A DNA stretch of 64,000 nt from Thelonectria olida (lineage: Eukaryota; Ascomycota; Sordariomycetes; Hypocreales; Nectriaceae): positions 992,001-1,056,000 of the forward strand of contig JAGPYM010000010.1 of NCBI GenBank assembly GCA_020736575.1, written 5' to 3'. Positions within the stretch are counted from its first letter, which is position 1; the number at the start of each line of letters is the position of its first letter. This document shows positions 20,869-31,328 of this stretch, piece by piece. The notes below the pieces were generated by a model. It was not told the origin of the DNA and searched no databases. It saw nothing but the letters and a program-made list of their open reading frames with translations. Position numbers and translations under genes: made by a program.

Positions 20869-23348
20869 ATGGCTCTATTGGCGGGCGAAGATCTGGAGAA
20901 TTTCTTCGGCATGCCTAATACAGAGCTCGGAGACCTTTACTTGAGTCCTACCTCCGAAGCCATCTTCGATCGAACCTCACCCCGCCCTATCGATGATACG
21001 ACGACATCGACTAAGGTCTTGAACGGCCAAAGTCTCGTCTATGCTATGATAGATCATGCTGACCAAAACACCGAGGAAGAAGACGCATTCGGCAATGATA
21101 TAAGATCGGCCGTCAGTGAACTCTCTGAAGCTCAGAGATGTTGGCTATCATCGGTCGCCAGCATCATTCTCGCCGCATGTGGAAGCTCAGTAGACGCGGC
21201 TCTAGGTTTCAAGGAGAAAGATGAGACTCCAGGTCGATTTTCCCAGGAAGACTCTATGAGGGCTACTGTCGAAGCCACAACCACCGAATCTAAAGCGACT
21301 TCCAAGTTAGCGGCCGGCTCTGATCCTCAAACCAAGACAAAAACGGAAGCGCCCGACACGATTATAGAGCCTTTCTTTATCACCAAAAGCAATGCGGACT
21401 CCGAAATCGAAGATTTCACTATGCCTGAGGTGACCCCTGGTATACAGATTGAGTCTGAAGCCAACTCCATCTACGAGGAGACCGATCCAGTCTCTAAAGA
21501 CGACTCCTTTTGCGCGTCTGACGCGACCACGAAGCCCGCGGCTACTTCTCACCTTCCAACCTTGAAAGAGTGCAAGGTCGACATCGAGCAGGGGGACAAA
21601 GCTCACTCAGATGCCAAGTCGGCCTTCAGACCTCAGGCTGACTCCGGGCCTGATTTTGAGCTTGCTACTACGCCCAGCGGCATCCCTGACGTCGAGGTTG
21701 CCGCCAATCCTGGCGGCATGAAATCCATGGTCGATGAGCATCCAAGTTCACGTGTGGCAGAGGCTATGCCTCGCGAATCACCTCAAGCTCGGACGTCCTG
21801 GCCAGAGCCAATAGAGACAGACTTGGAACTCATTGAACTGTCCATGGACGAGTTCATCCAGCAAGCTTGCACGCAGGTGCAGTGTTTTGCGTCCACAAGT
21901 GATTCACGAGAAGCATATCGAGAAGTATTCGACTCCCTTTCTTTATGCAATGGCAAGGCTGGGGCACAATGGTCTAAACCAGATTCGAAGTTGATAAGCC
22001 TCATCGCAAGAGCGGAAAACGACCACATACGAGGGACGCTGTATTATACTATGACAGCTCTTATGGTTTTCAGGGAGCATGAGTCAAGGGTGAAGAAGAA
22101 AACAGCAACAGGAGTGCCACGCGAAACAGCCTCGAAAGAGGTAACGAATGGCCTTATTAGCGACGAAGGAGTGGGAACCCAGAGAGCACAACGCAGCCGG
22201 CTCACAAACATGTTAAAACGTGGGCGAAAATGGTCTTTACTTGTTGAAAAGCTTGGTTATGGCATTTTCTTTATGAATGCTTGGTAAGGATGCCATAAGA
22301 ATTATGCCGCATTAGACTAACTCGTCATAGGTACCTCGGCAGGGCGAAAGAGGAGGTATTATACAAACTCATCGAGGGGCTCTTAGAAAGTCTTGGTAAA
22401 ATGGCTGTATTGAGACTTCTAAGCGGCCAGGTCGAAATGCTAATGAATACTCAAATGTCGTCCCCCGACAGTTTCCGCGAGCAGCTACTAAAGGAACAGC
22501 TGCTGTTGCCGGATGTGGTCTCTCAAGTTGAGGGAACCAAGCTCCAAGAGTTGTATGAGAGGGTCAAAGACCTAGGAGCGAGCCAGCTTATGGTCAAGGA
22601 GAATGGCTTTCAGCTTGATGTCAGCTCGTTGCAAAGATTGGAGGAAAAGACATGGCTGAATGATCAAATCATCCTCGCATGCCTGCACCTCGCAAAAAGA
22701 CAACGGCACATTCGGATCGGCTTTGGAATCTCCATTCACATGCAAACACGGAGCGGTGTGATGCAGCGGCCCTTTGAGAAGGCTTCAAGGAGAATGGTAG
22801 AATGGCATGGCGAATCTGCAGAGGAGAGCCTTGTAGGCATATTCGTCCTCTTCCAACGCAACAACCACTTCAGCCTCCTCGAGATAAACGAGGTGGATAA
22901 TTGTATCTACCACTACGACTCACTAGGAAAAGGGGAAAACGTGGATATCAAGGTTTGCAACTACTTCAGGCATGAGATCCAGCTAACGCGTGACACTAGC
23001 GGGCATGCAAAGGAGAATTTCCTGGCTTCAAGTACTATGAACAGGTATGATAACTTCTGGGGGTCGTTAGGATAATAATATTGACTGGCATAGGAGACGC
23101 CAAAGCAAAATGACGGCAGCAGCTGCGGGCCGCTTACAGTTAGACACGCCCGACGCCGGATGCTTGGCGAGCATATCACTGCGGGAGAAGTAGACGACAG
23201 TAGTGCTCATGATGCCAGGATGGAGGCCGCTGATGTCCTCTGTTCAGCCTTAGAGACTGGGGGTTTAGTACCAAGAATGAAGCCAACAGCAAAGAGAAAG
23301 CGACGAGGGGGTTTAGGCAAGTCTTCCAAACGGCGGAAACAAAATTAG
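20869..23348 (+). CDS. Ulp1-type (C48) SUMO/ubiquitin-like protease
   Basis: Four exons: 20869-22283, 22331-22952, 23000-23044 and 23094-23348 (introns 47, 47 and 49 nt), giving 778 residues. The first 470 residues are acidic and low-complexity. The C-terminal domain has the complete papain-like catalytic set of Ulp1/SENP proteases: His651 (NNHFSLLEI), Asp668 (YHYDSL), Gln699 and Cys705 (QNDGSSCG). The WLNDQII segment typical of the substrate groove lies upstream. The 45-nt third exon is required; without it the Cys motif is out of frame. The tail is strongly basic (KRKRRGG, KSSKRRK), suggesting nuclear location. It would process or remove SUMO or a related modifier; the target is unknown. 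Confidence 0.82.
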
Positions 23349-23869
23349 TCAAGAGGATACACCCATATAGCTCGCAAACTCTCATCAATGTCTCCGCCCA
23401 GAAGTACGGCCGCCTTCCGTGAGTAGGGCTCTCTCCCTTTTTACATTTTGCCTAGTATCTAAAGTTTTATATAAAGCTTGGAGAGAGATAATCCCAAACC
23501 AAGCCAGGCTGGGCGCCGGCATTAAGAGGAAGGCTACTTTGATGGTTATGTCCAGCAGCTCCGGAAGAGATATGCGGATACGCCTCAAGTCTCAGTTATT
23601 TGCTCTCGGAGATTTCGCTCGAGGCGCGGGCCAGCAAGGATATTCGAAATCTAGGCAGACCTCGGACAATCATTGCGCAATGAGTTACGTACAGACGAAA
23701 TAGTTAAGGAGCTAGAGCTAAGCTTATAACATTGGGGAGCAGAGAACAGTGAGAGTATTAGCTAACAAACATAAATTCAAAATAAAAGCAAGCACGACCT
23801 CGCCCACCCCCAGTAAACAGATCTGACCAGCAGCTTAAATATGATTATTCCCAGCAATAGAGCTTTTAC
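23349..23869. other. intergenic, possible short coding remnant
   Basis: A short open stretch at 23419-23703 and a possible spliced frame ending with many Arg residues near 23630 are seen, but no family is recognised. I treat it as the 3' flank of the protease gene. Confidence 0.4.
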
Positions 23870-24766
23870 CTAGAGCTCTTCATACTGTTCCTGTAGGAAC
23901 AAGTCACGCTCGGAGTTGAACATATCTGTTTCATGACCTATTACTGGCTGGCCAGGTGACAAGGTTGGGGAATGGGCTAAGGCTCCAGTGTCCAGCCTTC
24001 GTCGAGCATTCTTCCCCTCCTCATGAAGCAGCACAGCAGCAGCCCGCTTCCTTGGGGCTTTAGGGTCCAGCCTTAGTTGACTATGTTTCTCCTCCTCACG
24101 GGGCAGTACAGCAGCAGCCCGGTGCTTGCCTGAGGCTTCAGTATCCAACTGCAGGCTCTGTCCGCATGCCGTTTTGAAAGATAAGCGCCAGCCCTCTTCC
24201 CATCGCCAGAAATCAGCCTGAAATTGCAATATTCGCGAATTCAAGTACTCGTTGAGTTTTTGTTGGTACCATTTTGGTGTATTCTGAAACCTTCCCTTCG
24301 TCGGCACTGGTTCCAGGTGAAGGCTCTATGTCACGAAAGCAATTGTCAGCAGTATATCTGTATATGGACTTGCTCGACTAACTCTTCTTCTTTCCAGCAA
24401 ACCGGGTAATGTCTTCACTACAACTAGGAAGCTCATTTTGATATGATTATGCAAGTCGCCAACTTTAGTCAATCCAGAAAGGTATGCCGTCCGAAGCTGG
24501 AGGACCTCTTGCCAAGCCAAGAGCTCTAAGATGTGTTCGCACTTCGCCCAAAGATCTGTTGTGAGGTCGGAAAATAGTTCTTGCGGACATTTAAGACAGT
24601 GGATGACCTGCATCCCAATAGAAAACTCATTAAGTTTTTCAATCTCTGCTTGAAGCTGTACCCATGAGTCGTCCTGAGATGTCGCTCTCTCTTCATCCCA
24701 GAGTTTTACCAGGTCCACCATACGACTGTCGTAAGAAGAATGGTCCGGGCGATATTGTTCACTCAT
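23870..24766 (-). CDS. uncharacterised protein, member A of a two-copy family
   Basis: Exons 24766-24383 and 24325-23870 (intron 57 nt with a GTTAGT donor and CTGAC branch point), 279 residues. Its core aligns with the gene at 40062-41123. LTTDLWAKCEHILELLAWQE matches VTSQDLWKAWEHIEELLGWM there, and NTPKWYQQKLNEYL matches VKPEWYKDQLKHFL. The intron falls at the same place in both. The predicted fold is all-helical. The tail differs from the paralogue: here it has two Lys/Arg-rich repeats around RAAAVL.REE, where the paralogue has FG-like repeats. No known domain was recognised. A conserved core with a fast-changing tail suggests a binding protein, but no function can be given. Confidence 0.65.
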
Positions 24767-25271
24767 GGTTCGTGAGGTCTTGGCTGCGTAAGAATAATAG
24801 TAGAGAGGTATTAATGAATGTTGGCTTGGAAGTGATAAGGGGGAGACTCCCGCATATTGGGACTCATTATATATTATATCAACTGGTTTATTTAAGCAGC
24901 GGTTAAAAAAAATATAGGTTGGCTTGTTGCTTTAACCAACTACCTTAGTAGTTTAAATTAAGCGTTGGTATAGCTGGTGCACCACTCACCCAGCGGCTAG
25001 ATATGGATTCACCTTCTCTTAGCTTTCTTAAAATAACAACACTTTGACTATAATTAACTCCGCAACTGAAGACCTACAGGAACTCCTTCGGTTGGAAAAT
25101 CACTTTCGACTGGAGATAGCTTAGGGGCTTGAGCCCGAGTGTACAGTGTTTGAGGATAGGGGTTGTACTTGTTCTGCAGATAACTCTCACATACTTAGAT
25201 TGGTATTATCATTTGATATTCCCTCACACTTCGCTCATCTTGGCCAATCCTAGTGTATATATAGCTGCTAT
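24767..25271. other. intergenic, AT-rich
   Basis: 5' flank of the family-A gene, with a TATATTATATC element near 24870, and 3' flank of the nucleotidyltransferase-like gene. No gene seen. Confidence 0.5.
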
Positions 25272-26645
25272 TCACAATGTCCATGACCACGGGGTAGCAT
25301 GACGCAGCTCGCCAAATACCGACCCAGATCTTGCCGCTTCAACAACATCCCATTTGACGCCGGCCAATGTTTTGCCTACAGTGCTAGCGGGCAAGCTATC
25401 ACTAAAACCTGGTTTTCTTTGCGAACGCGCCACAAGGTCCGCGAGCCGAAGCGTTCGCAACGAAGGTAGTGCCTGGTCTTCCGCGAAAGTGCTTTGCTTC
25501 GTTGAGCAGATCTTCTTCGGACCAATCATAGCGCAGATATCACCGTCAAGCTCGACCCAGCCGATTGAATCGATATGCTGTCGCCTTTCTTCCAGCCAAG
25601 TCTTGACCACTTGTGATTCTGTTGATTCAACAAGATCGCAATACATATCACCATAGTCGAGAAAAAAAGCATCGCTGTCCTTCAAAGTCCTGAAAGCGAG
25701 ATCCGGCGACGTAGGATGAAACTCAAACCCCCTCTCTTCATACTTCGCAATCGCCTTTTCAACTGCTAGGGTTTGGCGAGTGTAGCTTTTTTTCCAGCGA
25801 AATGCTTTTTTGGAACAGGTGTGAGAGTAGTACATGTGGCTCGCACACCAGCCACTAATGAAGCATTGAACATGGCTGGCGTAGAAGTCCCCGAGAAAGC
25901 TGAGACTGCCCTTAATACTATTGTAGTAGCATCCAATTATTAATTGGATGGACTGGCGACCTTCTCTCGTCTGGATTGCGCCTCGCATAATATTAAAAGG
26001 CTGTCCGGGCTGCTCTTCGTAACTTGGGAGGGCATCTTGGACATCTTCCGGAGACTGGATGGATTCATCCGGAATGATTTCAATTTGGCCTCCCGGTGTC
26101 TTTTGGATGGAGAACTTCCCAGCGGCCATCTTTTCTGGGCACGCTATAAAGGCCATCAAGACAGCGTTCAACGTACCGCCCATCAATTTGGACCTTTCCT
26201 CCTCTTCCAGACCTTGGGTCCATGACCAGAGTCTTCTCAGCACCGCACCGGTAGTTGATGCTTTCCCATTCTCCAACAAGTCTCCCGCAATGGTATCTCC
26301 TTCGAGTTCCCATTGAACGCCACAAAAAGAGAGAATGTTGATCATGTCGGCGACCGACTCTTTAAACCCAGGCACATAGAAGTCCCAGTCAGACGTCTCA
26401 GTAGCTGATCCGGGAACAAAGAAGTCAAGCGCTCGAGAGCCGCTGAGAATACACCCAGTATCGAACATAGTAGCGAGCAAGTGAACCGGATGCTGAAATG
26501 TTCGAGAAAGATACTTGGCCGGGTTGATACGGTCATTGTAGCAGTTCTCAACATTCTGGCTATGGGAAAACGCCTCTCTGAACGTATGCGCATCTGCCAA
26601 ATGAAGTTTGTTCATGATGGTATGGACCACTGGAGTATAAGCCAT
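25272..26645 (-). CDS. nucleotidyltransferase-fold-like protein
   Basis: 457 residues, single exon, starting at MAYTPVVHTI. The frame also opens further upstream without a better ATG. Residues 65-92 read CILSGSRALDFFVPG, then SDWDFYVPG. This fits the nucleotidyltransferase pattern of a Gly-Ser (69-70) followed by an acidic D-x-D metal site (Asp86, Asp88). The rest looks helical and has no recognised domain; a third catalytic carboxylate could not be assigned. It may modify a nucleic acid, protein or small molecule with a nucleotide, or it may be an inactive relative. It sits between the family-A gene and a small membrane-protein gene, both of which have second copies near 40-42 kb. Confidence 0.6.
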   Translation of the reverse strand: MAYTPVVHTIMNKLHLADAHTFREAFSHSQNVENCYNDRINPAKYLSRTFQHPVHLLATMFDTGCILSGSRALDFFVPGSATETSDWDFYVPGFKESVADMINILSFCGVQWELEGDTIAGDLLENGKASTTGAVLRRLWSWTQGLEEEERSKLMGGTLNAVLMAFIACPEKMAAGKFSIQKTPGGQIEIIPDESIQSPEDVQDALPSYEEQPGQPFNIMRGAIQTREGRQSIQLIIGCYYNSIKGSLSFLGDFYASHVQCFISGWCASHMYYSHTCSKKAFRWKKSYTRQTLAVEKAIAKYEERGFEFHPTSPDLAFRTLKDSDAFFLDYGDMYCDLVESTESQVVKTWLEERRQHIDSIGWVELDGDICAMIGPKKICSTKQSTFAEDQALPSLRTLRLADLVARSQRKPGFSDSLPASTVGKTLAGVKWDVVEAARSGSVFGELRHATPWSWTL

Positions 26646-26976
26646 TGTGAAGGAGTAAGTATTGTGGATAGAAAAGTGAAAACTAGTGGAGTGATGAAAA
26701 TAAAAATGGATTGAGCTGTCGTTTTGGGCAGTCAATAAGAATTGACTTGCGATATTTATAGCTGCTAGTAGTCAGCAAGCGGCTAGCTAAATTAAATCGC
26801 TGTTAAATTAAGACAGCAAATTACTTTAGGCGCAGCCGCTGGGCGTAAACACAACCTTCAAAATTTGCTATTTAACTCATATCTCCTACCCCTGTGCGCA
26901 TGCAAGCGATAGTAGCTTCCTTTTAGCATGGCGAACTCCTTAGTACGCGCTCTCTCTGACCTCAAACATCGCCAGA
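26646..26976. other. divergent promoter region
   Basis: Separates the minus-strand nucleotidyltransferase-like gene from the plus-strand membrane-protein gene. No further feature seen. Confidence 0.5.
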
Positions 26977-27562
26977 ATGACCATTGTCACCAACCCTTCC
27001 AAGCCGTCGCGTCTCAGTCCAAGCTTGTCGCCATATCATGCCATGGTCATTGAGTCCCATGAGATGTGCGACAGCTATAATCTCATAGCCGCAATATCCA
27101 ACTGGCTCTTTCTTGCTGGCTTCACTTTTATACCGGGCACCTTCAGTTCTATCAGTCGCGTCTCGGCGTTGGACCATTCTGAAGCTGGAAAAACACTCCA
27201 GCATGCGTTAAACGCAGCCCCTCTTCTAGTTATTGGTACTCTCTGCTGCTTCGCTGGAAGCATTGGAATTTTCTGGGTATACTGGAAGGTTAGGAGTAAC
27301 TATGTGTGGCTAATTGACAGAGTTTTCTTGTAAGTGATCCCCATGAACGCAGGACCGACCAGCAGCATCGCTAATTCCATTAAGACCTGGTCTCCTCAAC
27401 CTAGTGGTGGCTCTCACTGTTAGCATAGTTAATATCTACACGGCACAGAATGGGAACTGGTCCATTACGGCAATCGTGAACGTCTGCATTGTGGCATTTT
27501 TTTTAATAGTGATGGGTTCTGCGCTGTCTGTTTATCGTTTTTGGCTGTTAGCAAAACTATAA
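26977..27562 (+). CDS. small four-pass membrane protein, unknown family
   Basis: Exons 26977-27329 and 27385-27562 (intron 55 nt with a GTAAGT donor), 176 residues. Four hydrophobic helices are visible: after residue 35 (LIAAISNWLFLAGFTF), near 90 (LLVIGTLCCFAGSIGIFWVY), and two in exon 2 separated by IYTAQNGNWSITAI. It has no signal motif and no recognised family. Exon 2 is clearly related to the short frame at 41605-41856, which has IYTAQDEDWSTTAI at the same place. The function is unknown; it may act at a membrane with the neighbouring family-A protein, since both have partner copies at 40-42 kb. Confidence 0.6.
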
Positions 27563-28116
27563 AATATAAAGTACAACTCTCATTAAATTGAACTCGTTCA
27601 CTACTAGGAGCATTCATCTTTCGCGATAATTCCAATCAATCAATAAGCGACCACATTATGCAAATGAACAGGCTACGGCTGCAAGATACCGATGACTGCA
27701 GGGCGATAAGGGTGGAACACATAATCTTCAGCCCAATCAGCGAGGTCCCAGCTTGGAACGCACTTTAGTTACTGCGACCGTACGGTTCGCCAGATTCCCG
27801 TTGATGAAAAAGCCCGGACCATTCCGAACGGACCCGAGTGTTATTTCTGTGGGACTGATCAATTGCGAGGGACAGGCAGGGCCATCCTTCTCAGCTAAAC
27901 ACCGGGCCGCAGATCAGCTCAATTTAGACCAGTCCAGTTACTTTTAGCCACCATCGTAATCTAGTCCTCCACTGCCTTATTCTCGCGGCCTTGTTCAAGT
28001 CTGGCTATATAAAAGCTGGGTTGCACCAGCTCACTCAACTATCTCGGCAATCTACAATTCTACATCATTAAACAGAACCAAACACTTTTTACTACGCAAT
28101 TTTCACAACAAGCAAT
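27563..28116. other. intergenic with TATA-like promoter
   Basis: No gene is supported. GCTATATAAAAGC at about 28003 lies 110 bp before the BRCT-gene ATG and is a good TATA element. Confidence 0.55.
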
Positions 28117-29862
28117 ATGGCTTCTAACAATATTTACTTCATTGCTGGAAAGTTCAGCCGTCCCTTCAATAACAAGGATGAAATTCAATCCTGGTTGGAC
28201 CATGATTTCAAGATGCAATTTACCATGGATCAAGATGCAATGACTCACTTGATTGTTGCAGATCAGAGTTGGACGCAAAAGACAAGTAAACCGAAAGTCA
28301 TCAAATTTGCAAGAGAGAATAATCGCGTTATTATCAAAGAAGCCTGGCTTCGCCAGATGAGGGAGGAGGACGCATGGGTGGAACTATCAGATGAGCACTA
28401 CCACAGCAAAGGAGATAATAACGGCGTCAAGGAAGGAGAGAACAATGGCGTCAAGGAAGGAGGCGACAACGGCGTCAAGGAAGGAGAGAACAACGGCGTC
28501 AAGGAAGGAGAGAACAATGGCGGCAACAAAGGAGGCGACAACGGCGTCAAGGAAGGAGAGAACAATGGCGGCAACAAAGGAGGCGACAACGGCGTCAAGG
28601 AAGGAGAGAACAACGGCGTCAAGGAAGGAGAGAACAATGGCGGCAACAAAGGAGGCGACAACGGCGTCAAGGAAGGAGAGAACAACGGCGTCAAGGAAGG
28701 AGAGAACAATGGCGTCAAGGAAGGAGGCGACAACGGCGTCAAGGAAGGAGAGAACAACGGCGTCAAGGAAGGAGAGAACAATGGCGGCAACAAAGGAGGC
28801 GACAATGGCGGCAACAAAGGAGGCGACAACGGCGTCAAGGAAGGAGAGAACAATGGCGGCAACAAAGGAGGCGACAACGGCGTCAAGGAAGGAGACAATA
28901 AGACTGCAGCTGCAGACAGGACCCGGGCACACTATGACAAGATGGTATCAAGCTTTCACAACGCGAAGAAAGTAAGGGCTACAATCGACAAAACCTTGAA
29001 GGGGTCTCACAATATATTTGCCCTCCCTAAAATGATCTCTGATTCCACCACAGAATTGGAAGAGCTAAGGAAGACTATGAAAGAAGAATTGTGCAAAATC
29101 GATGAGGTTGTTAAGGAGGTTCAAGCTGTTGCGGACTCTTCGCCAAAAAGCAAGAAAGAGGTCATGGAGGTGGAATACCACCAGGCCTCAGGACTTCAAA
29201 TGCTCAAGGACATTGATCAGCTTGAAACGATTGATTTGACTGGTCCGGCCACGACGTCTCGCAGTGGAGGATTTGCGTCTGTTATGGAAGCGAACAATTC
29301 GATGCACCCAATGCTCAAAAAAATCCTCGAGGAGGACCCAACTCGAGCAATAACTATCCCGAAAGAAAAGCGTCCAGAAAACGAGGCTGCCCAAGGCTGG
29401 ATAATTGCGATGGTGGACCACGACCTGATTTGCGGGGAGCCGTGGGGTATCGACGAATCCCCCCCCATTAGGACATTCGGACTTCTTGCCAGTCGATATC
29501 CAGCGGAGAGAGATCAGTTCTTGAGAGCAGGAGGCAAAGTTGTGCCAACATGGTCGCCTTTCGGTTTGGACATCAACGATATAGAGCTGGTGTCCGTGAC
29601 TCCCATTATCATCAACGATCGCGTATCCCGGAAACCTTGGTTGATGCGGCAAATTTCAACCGGTCAGCTATTCAAGTTGACTACCACAAGTGCTGAAGTT
29701 CTGTTTAGAAAAGACGGTGCAGACAATCTCTGCCATATGGTACTCACGGCGACTGGCATGTCTGGAATCATACCGAAACGTGTCGCCTCACGCGCACAGT
29801 CCAAGGCTGTCCAACAGCTTGCTGGTCAATGGGCACCTGATAGCTTGCTTGGGAATATGTAG
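28117..29862 (+). CDS. BRCT-domain protein with a 20-unit 8-residue repeat
   Basis: 581 residues, single exon. Residues 1-90 look like a BRCT phosphopeptide-binding domain: IYFIAGKF at the start, MTHLIVADQS in the middle, and VIIKEAWLRQM as the Trp-bearing last helix. Residues 101-260 are 20 tandem 8-residue units of two types, NNGVKEGE-like and NNGGNKGG-like, with N/D at position 1. A helical segment and a globular C-terminal region of about 200 residues (from AQGWIIAMVDHD) follow, which I do not recognise. A BRCT domain suggests a role in DNA damage signalling or chromatin. The repeat array is nearly uniform in DNA, so its length is probably variable. Confidence 0.7.
   Translation: MASNNIYFIAGKFSRPFNNKDEIQSWLDHDFKMQFTMDQDAMTHLIVADQSWTQKTSKPKVIKFARENNRVIIKEAWLRQMREEDAWVELSDEHYHSKGDNNGVKEGENNGVKEGGDNGVKEGENNGVKEGENNGGNKGGDNGVKEGENNGGNKGGDNGVKEGENNGVKEGENNGGNKGGDNGVKEGENNGVKEGENNGVKEGGDNGVKEGENNGVKEGENNGGNKGGDNGGNKGGDNGVKEGENNGGNKGGDNGVKEGDNKTAAADRTRAHYDKMVSSFHNAKKVRATIDKTLKGSHNIFALPKMISDSTTELEELRKTMKEELCKIDEVVKEVQAVADSSPKSKKEVMEVEYHQASGLQMLKDIDQLETIDLTGPATTSRSGGFASVMEANNSMHPMLKKILEEDPTRAITIPKEKRPENEAAQGWIIAMVDHDLICGEPWGIDESPPIRTFGLLASRYPAERDQFLRAGGKVVPTWSPFGLDINDIELVSVTPIIINDRVSRKPWLMRQISTGQLFKLTTTSAEVLFRKDGADNLCHMVLTATGMSGIIPKRVASRAQSKAVQQLAGQWAPDSLLGNM
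28417..28896 (+). repeat. 24-bp in-frame repeat, 20 units
   Basis: Two unit types alternate irregularly, (A)ACGGCGTCAAGGAAGGAGA-like and (A)ATGGCGGCAACAAAGGAGG-like. Because the unit length is a multiple of 3 and the sequence lacks stops, long frames stay open on both strands here. The minus-strand frames are shadows. Confidence 0.9.
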
Positions 29863-30028
29863 TTAGTTACATGTGTACGTCAATCGCGATGCAAATTTTC
29901 TGCAAGATGGGGCAGGCGGCCGGGAGCTAGTTGCATTTTCTGAGGCATCATGCTGCATAGTCTGCTTGGGTTTAATATTGGAATAGTTGAATAAAGTTGA
30001 ACTACTCACTTGATGAGACATGGCGCCC

Positions 30029-30211
30029 CTACGTGGTATTTCCGGTCGCATCCATGTCTTCCTTTATATTTATTTCTAGAAAGAGGTTGGGGGGCAATTG
30101 GCTATGAAAAATGGAGTCTCCGAAGAATGCCCTCATTATGTCTCTCATGATCATCGTAGGTGTGGCTAAAGAGGGTGACGGGACTTGAGAGATGTGGGGT
30201 AGGAAGAACAC
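30029..30211 (-). pseudogene. fragment of a second DUF3723 gene
   Basis: About 55 residues align with residues from about 325 in the DUF3723 gene at 13.4-16.4 kb: FFLPHISQVPSPS against LFLPHISKPPSPS, and MIMRDIMRAFFGDS against MIMRDMLQAFFGDS. Nothing else of the gene is left on either side, so it is a short relic. Confidence 0.75.
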
Positions 30212-30223
30212 CTTCCGTAATGA

Positions 30224-30400
30224 TTGAAAGTTTTCAAAACGCCGACAGACTGTTGTTTAAAAAGGCGCACGAGCTGTCTACAACATGCGAAGATATTGAC
30301 GTCTACATTATGGTGCGCCACTCGAGGATCGTATGTGCCAGTCCTTCCAGATGCCCGAGTCAGATTGGGACTGCGTAAGGGTCGCGGTCACAGTACTCAA
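30224..30400 (+). pseudogene. frameshifted MADS-like gene fragment
   Basis: LLFKKAHELSTTCEDIDVYI aligns with FLKKAHELHKTCDDIDIYVV of the intact gene at 36838-37152. After VRHS the match continues in another frame (GSYVPVLPDARVRLGL against NGYIPPSQEELVRLKV), so one frameshift is present. It lies head to head with the DUF3723 fragment, 12 bp away. Confidence 0.7.
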
Positions 30401-31328
30401 TCTTGTTGCCATTTCCTTGCATTTTGTGACGAAAGACGTAACTGTAGGTTGACGAGTGTGACTGTCGATAGGGGTGGCTGTAGATACAACGCTAGTGCTG
30501 ACAGTGGTGGAAATGGTTGGTTCGGTTGCCATAACCATGCCCGAAGCCTGCTTCAAAGTAACCAAAGCGGATCTAGTCTTGAATTCCTCAACCAAGCAAC
30601 CAACAAATCCCTCGTTTGTGAACGGAATCATTAGATCTGCATGCCCGCTGGAAACGACCGCGTGACAGGTTGAAGCCAAGCCAGTGCATTGTCTGGGGGA
30701 GTTAGAAACATCCTAAGAGATATACCGGGGATTAGTACCAAACACAACTACTTAAGTATATACGACCCTCCACTACCTGCGGAAGCTTGCCTGGATTCCG
30801 CAAGCGATATACAATTTTCCAAAGTTGGATTGAATTCACCCCAGATGCAGCTTTCGACGACCCGCATGTTGAGCTAATCACCTGACGGATGAACTTTCCT
30901 AAATGAGCCAATTGGACAGTGGAGCACAAACCCAGGTCGGCCCGCTGTTCGGCCGCTTGAAGGCTGAGCCTAAGCGCCACTACTGTGACTTTGTCGTCAT
31001 GCCCCTCTTGGACAGTATCTTGGCATGCAGGGGGTCGACAGCCCAATCACCACCATGGCCACCACCAGAGCTCGTCCAGGAACTCTCGATTCCCATCAAT
31101 TCGCGCATTCTGTGAGATGAGGTGCTGGGCGATGAGTGATTGCGAACCGGGCGCTTAATGCATGAAGCTAAATGGGTGTAAAATTTGGAAATGCTCCGTT
31201 GTACTTGCCCAGATTGTATAAATATGTGCTCCTACAACTGCAGCTCGTTCCTTATTCTCCACCCCAGAGCACTTCCACCCTTACTGCCTCCTCATTATTG
31301 CCTGCTACTTAACCATTATCACCTCATC

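Larger units (their letters stand above)
29863..31328. other. relic-bearing region between BRCT and acidic-protein genes
   Basis: Holds fragments of a DUF3723 gene (30029-30211) and a MADS-like gene (30224-30400). Other open frames, including a 123-codon minus frame at 30308-30679 rich in Ser/Thr/Val, match nothing I know. A TATA-like TATAAATATG near 31216 precedes the next gene. Confidence 0.5.

Noticed and set aside
22953..23093. Frameshift in the Ulp1-like protease before the Cys motif
   Set aside because: Two normal 47- and 49-nt introns around a 45-nt exon restore the frame and the complete catalytic set.
28387..28975. Long open frames on both strands over the BRCT repeat
   Set aside because: They are a by-product of a 24-bp stop-free repeat. 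Only the frame with the BRCT domain extends into non-repeat coding sequence.
30308..30679. 123-codon minus frame next to the MADS relic
   Set aside because: No recognisable family, overlaps the plus-strand relic, and lacks splice partners.
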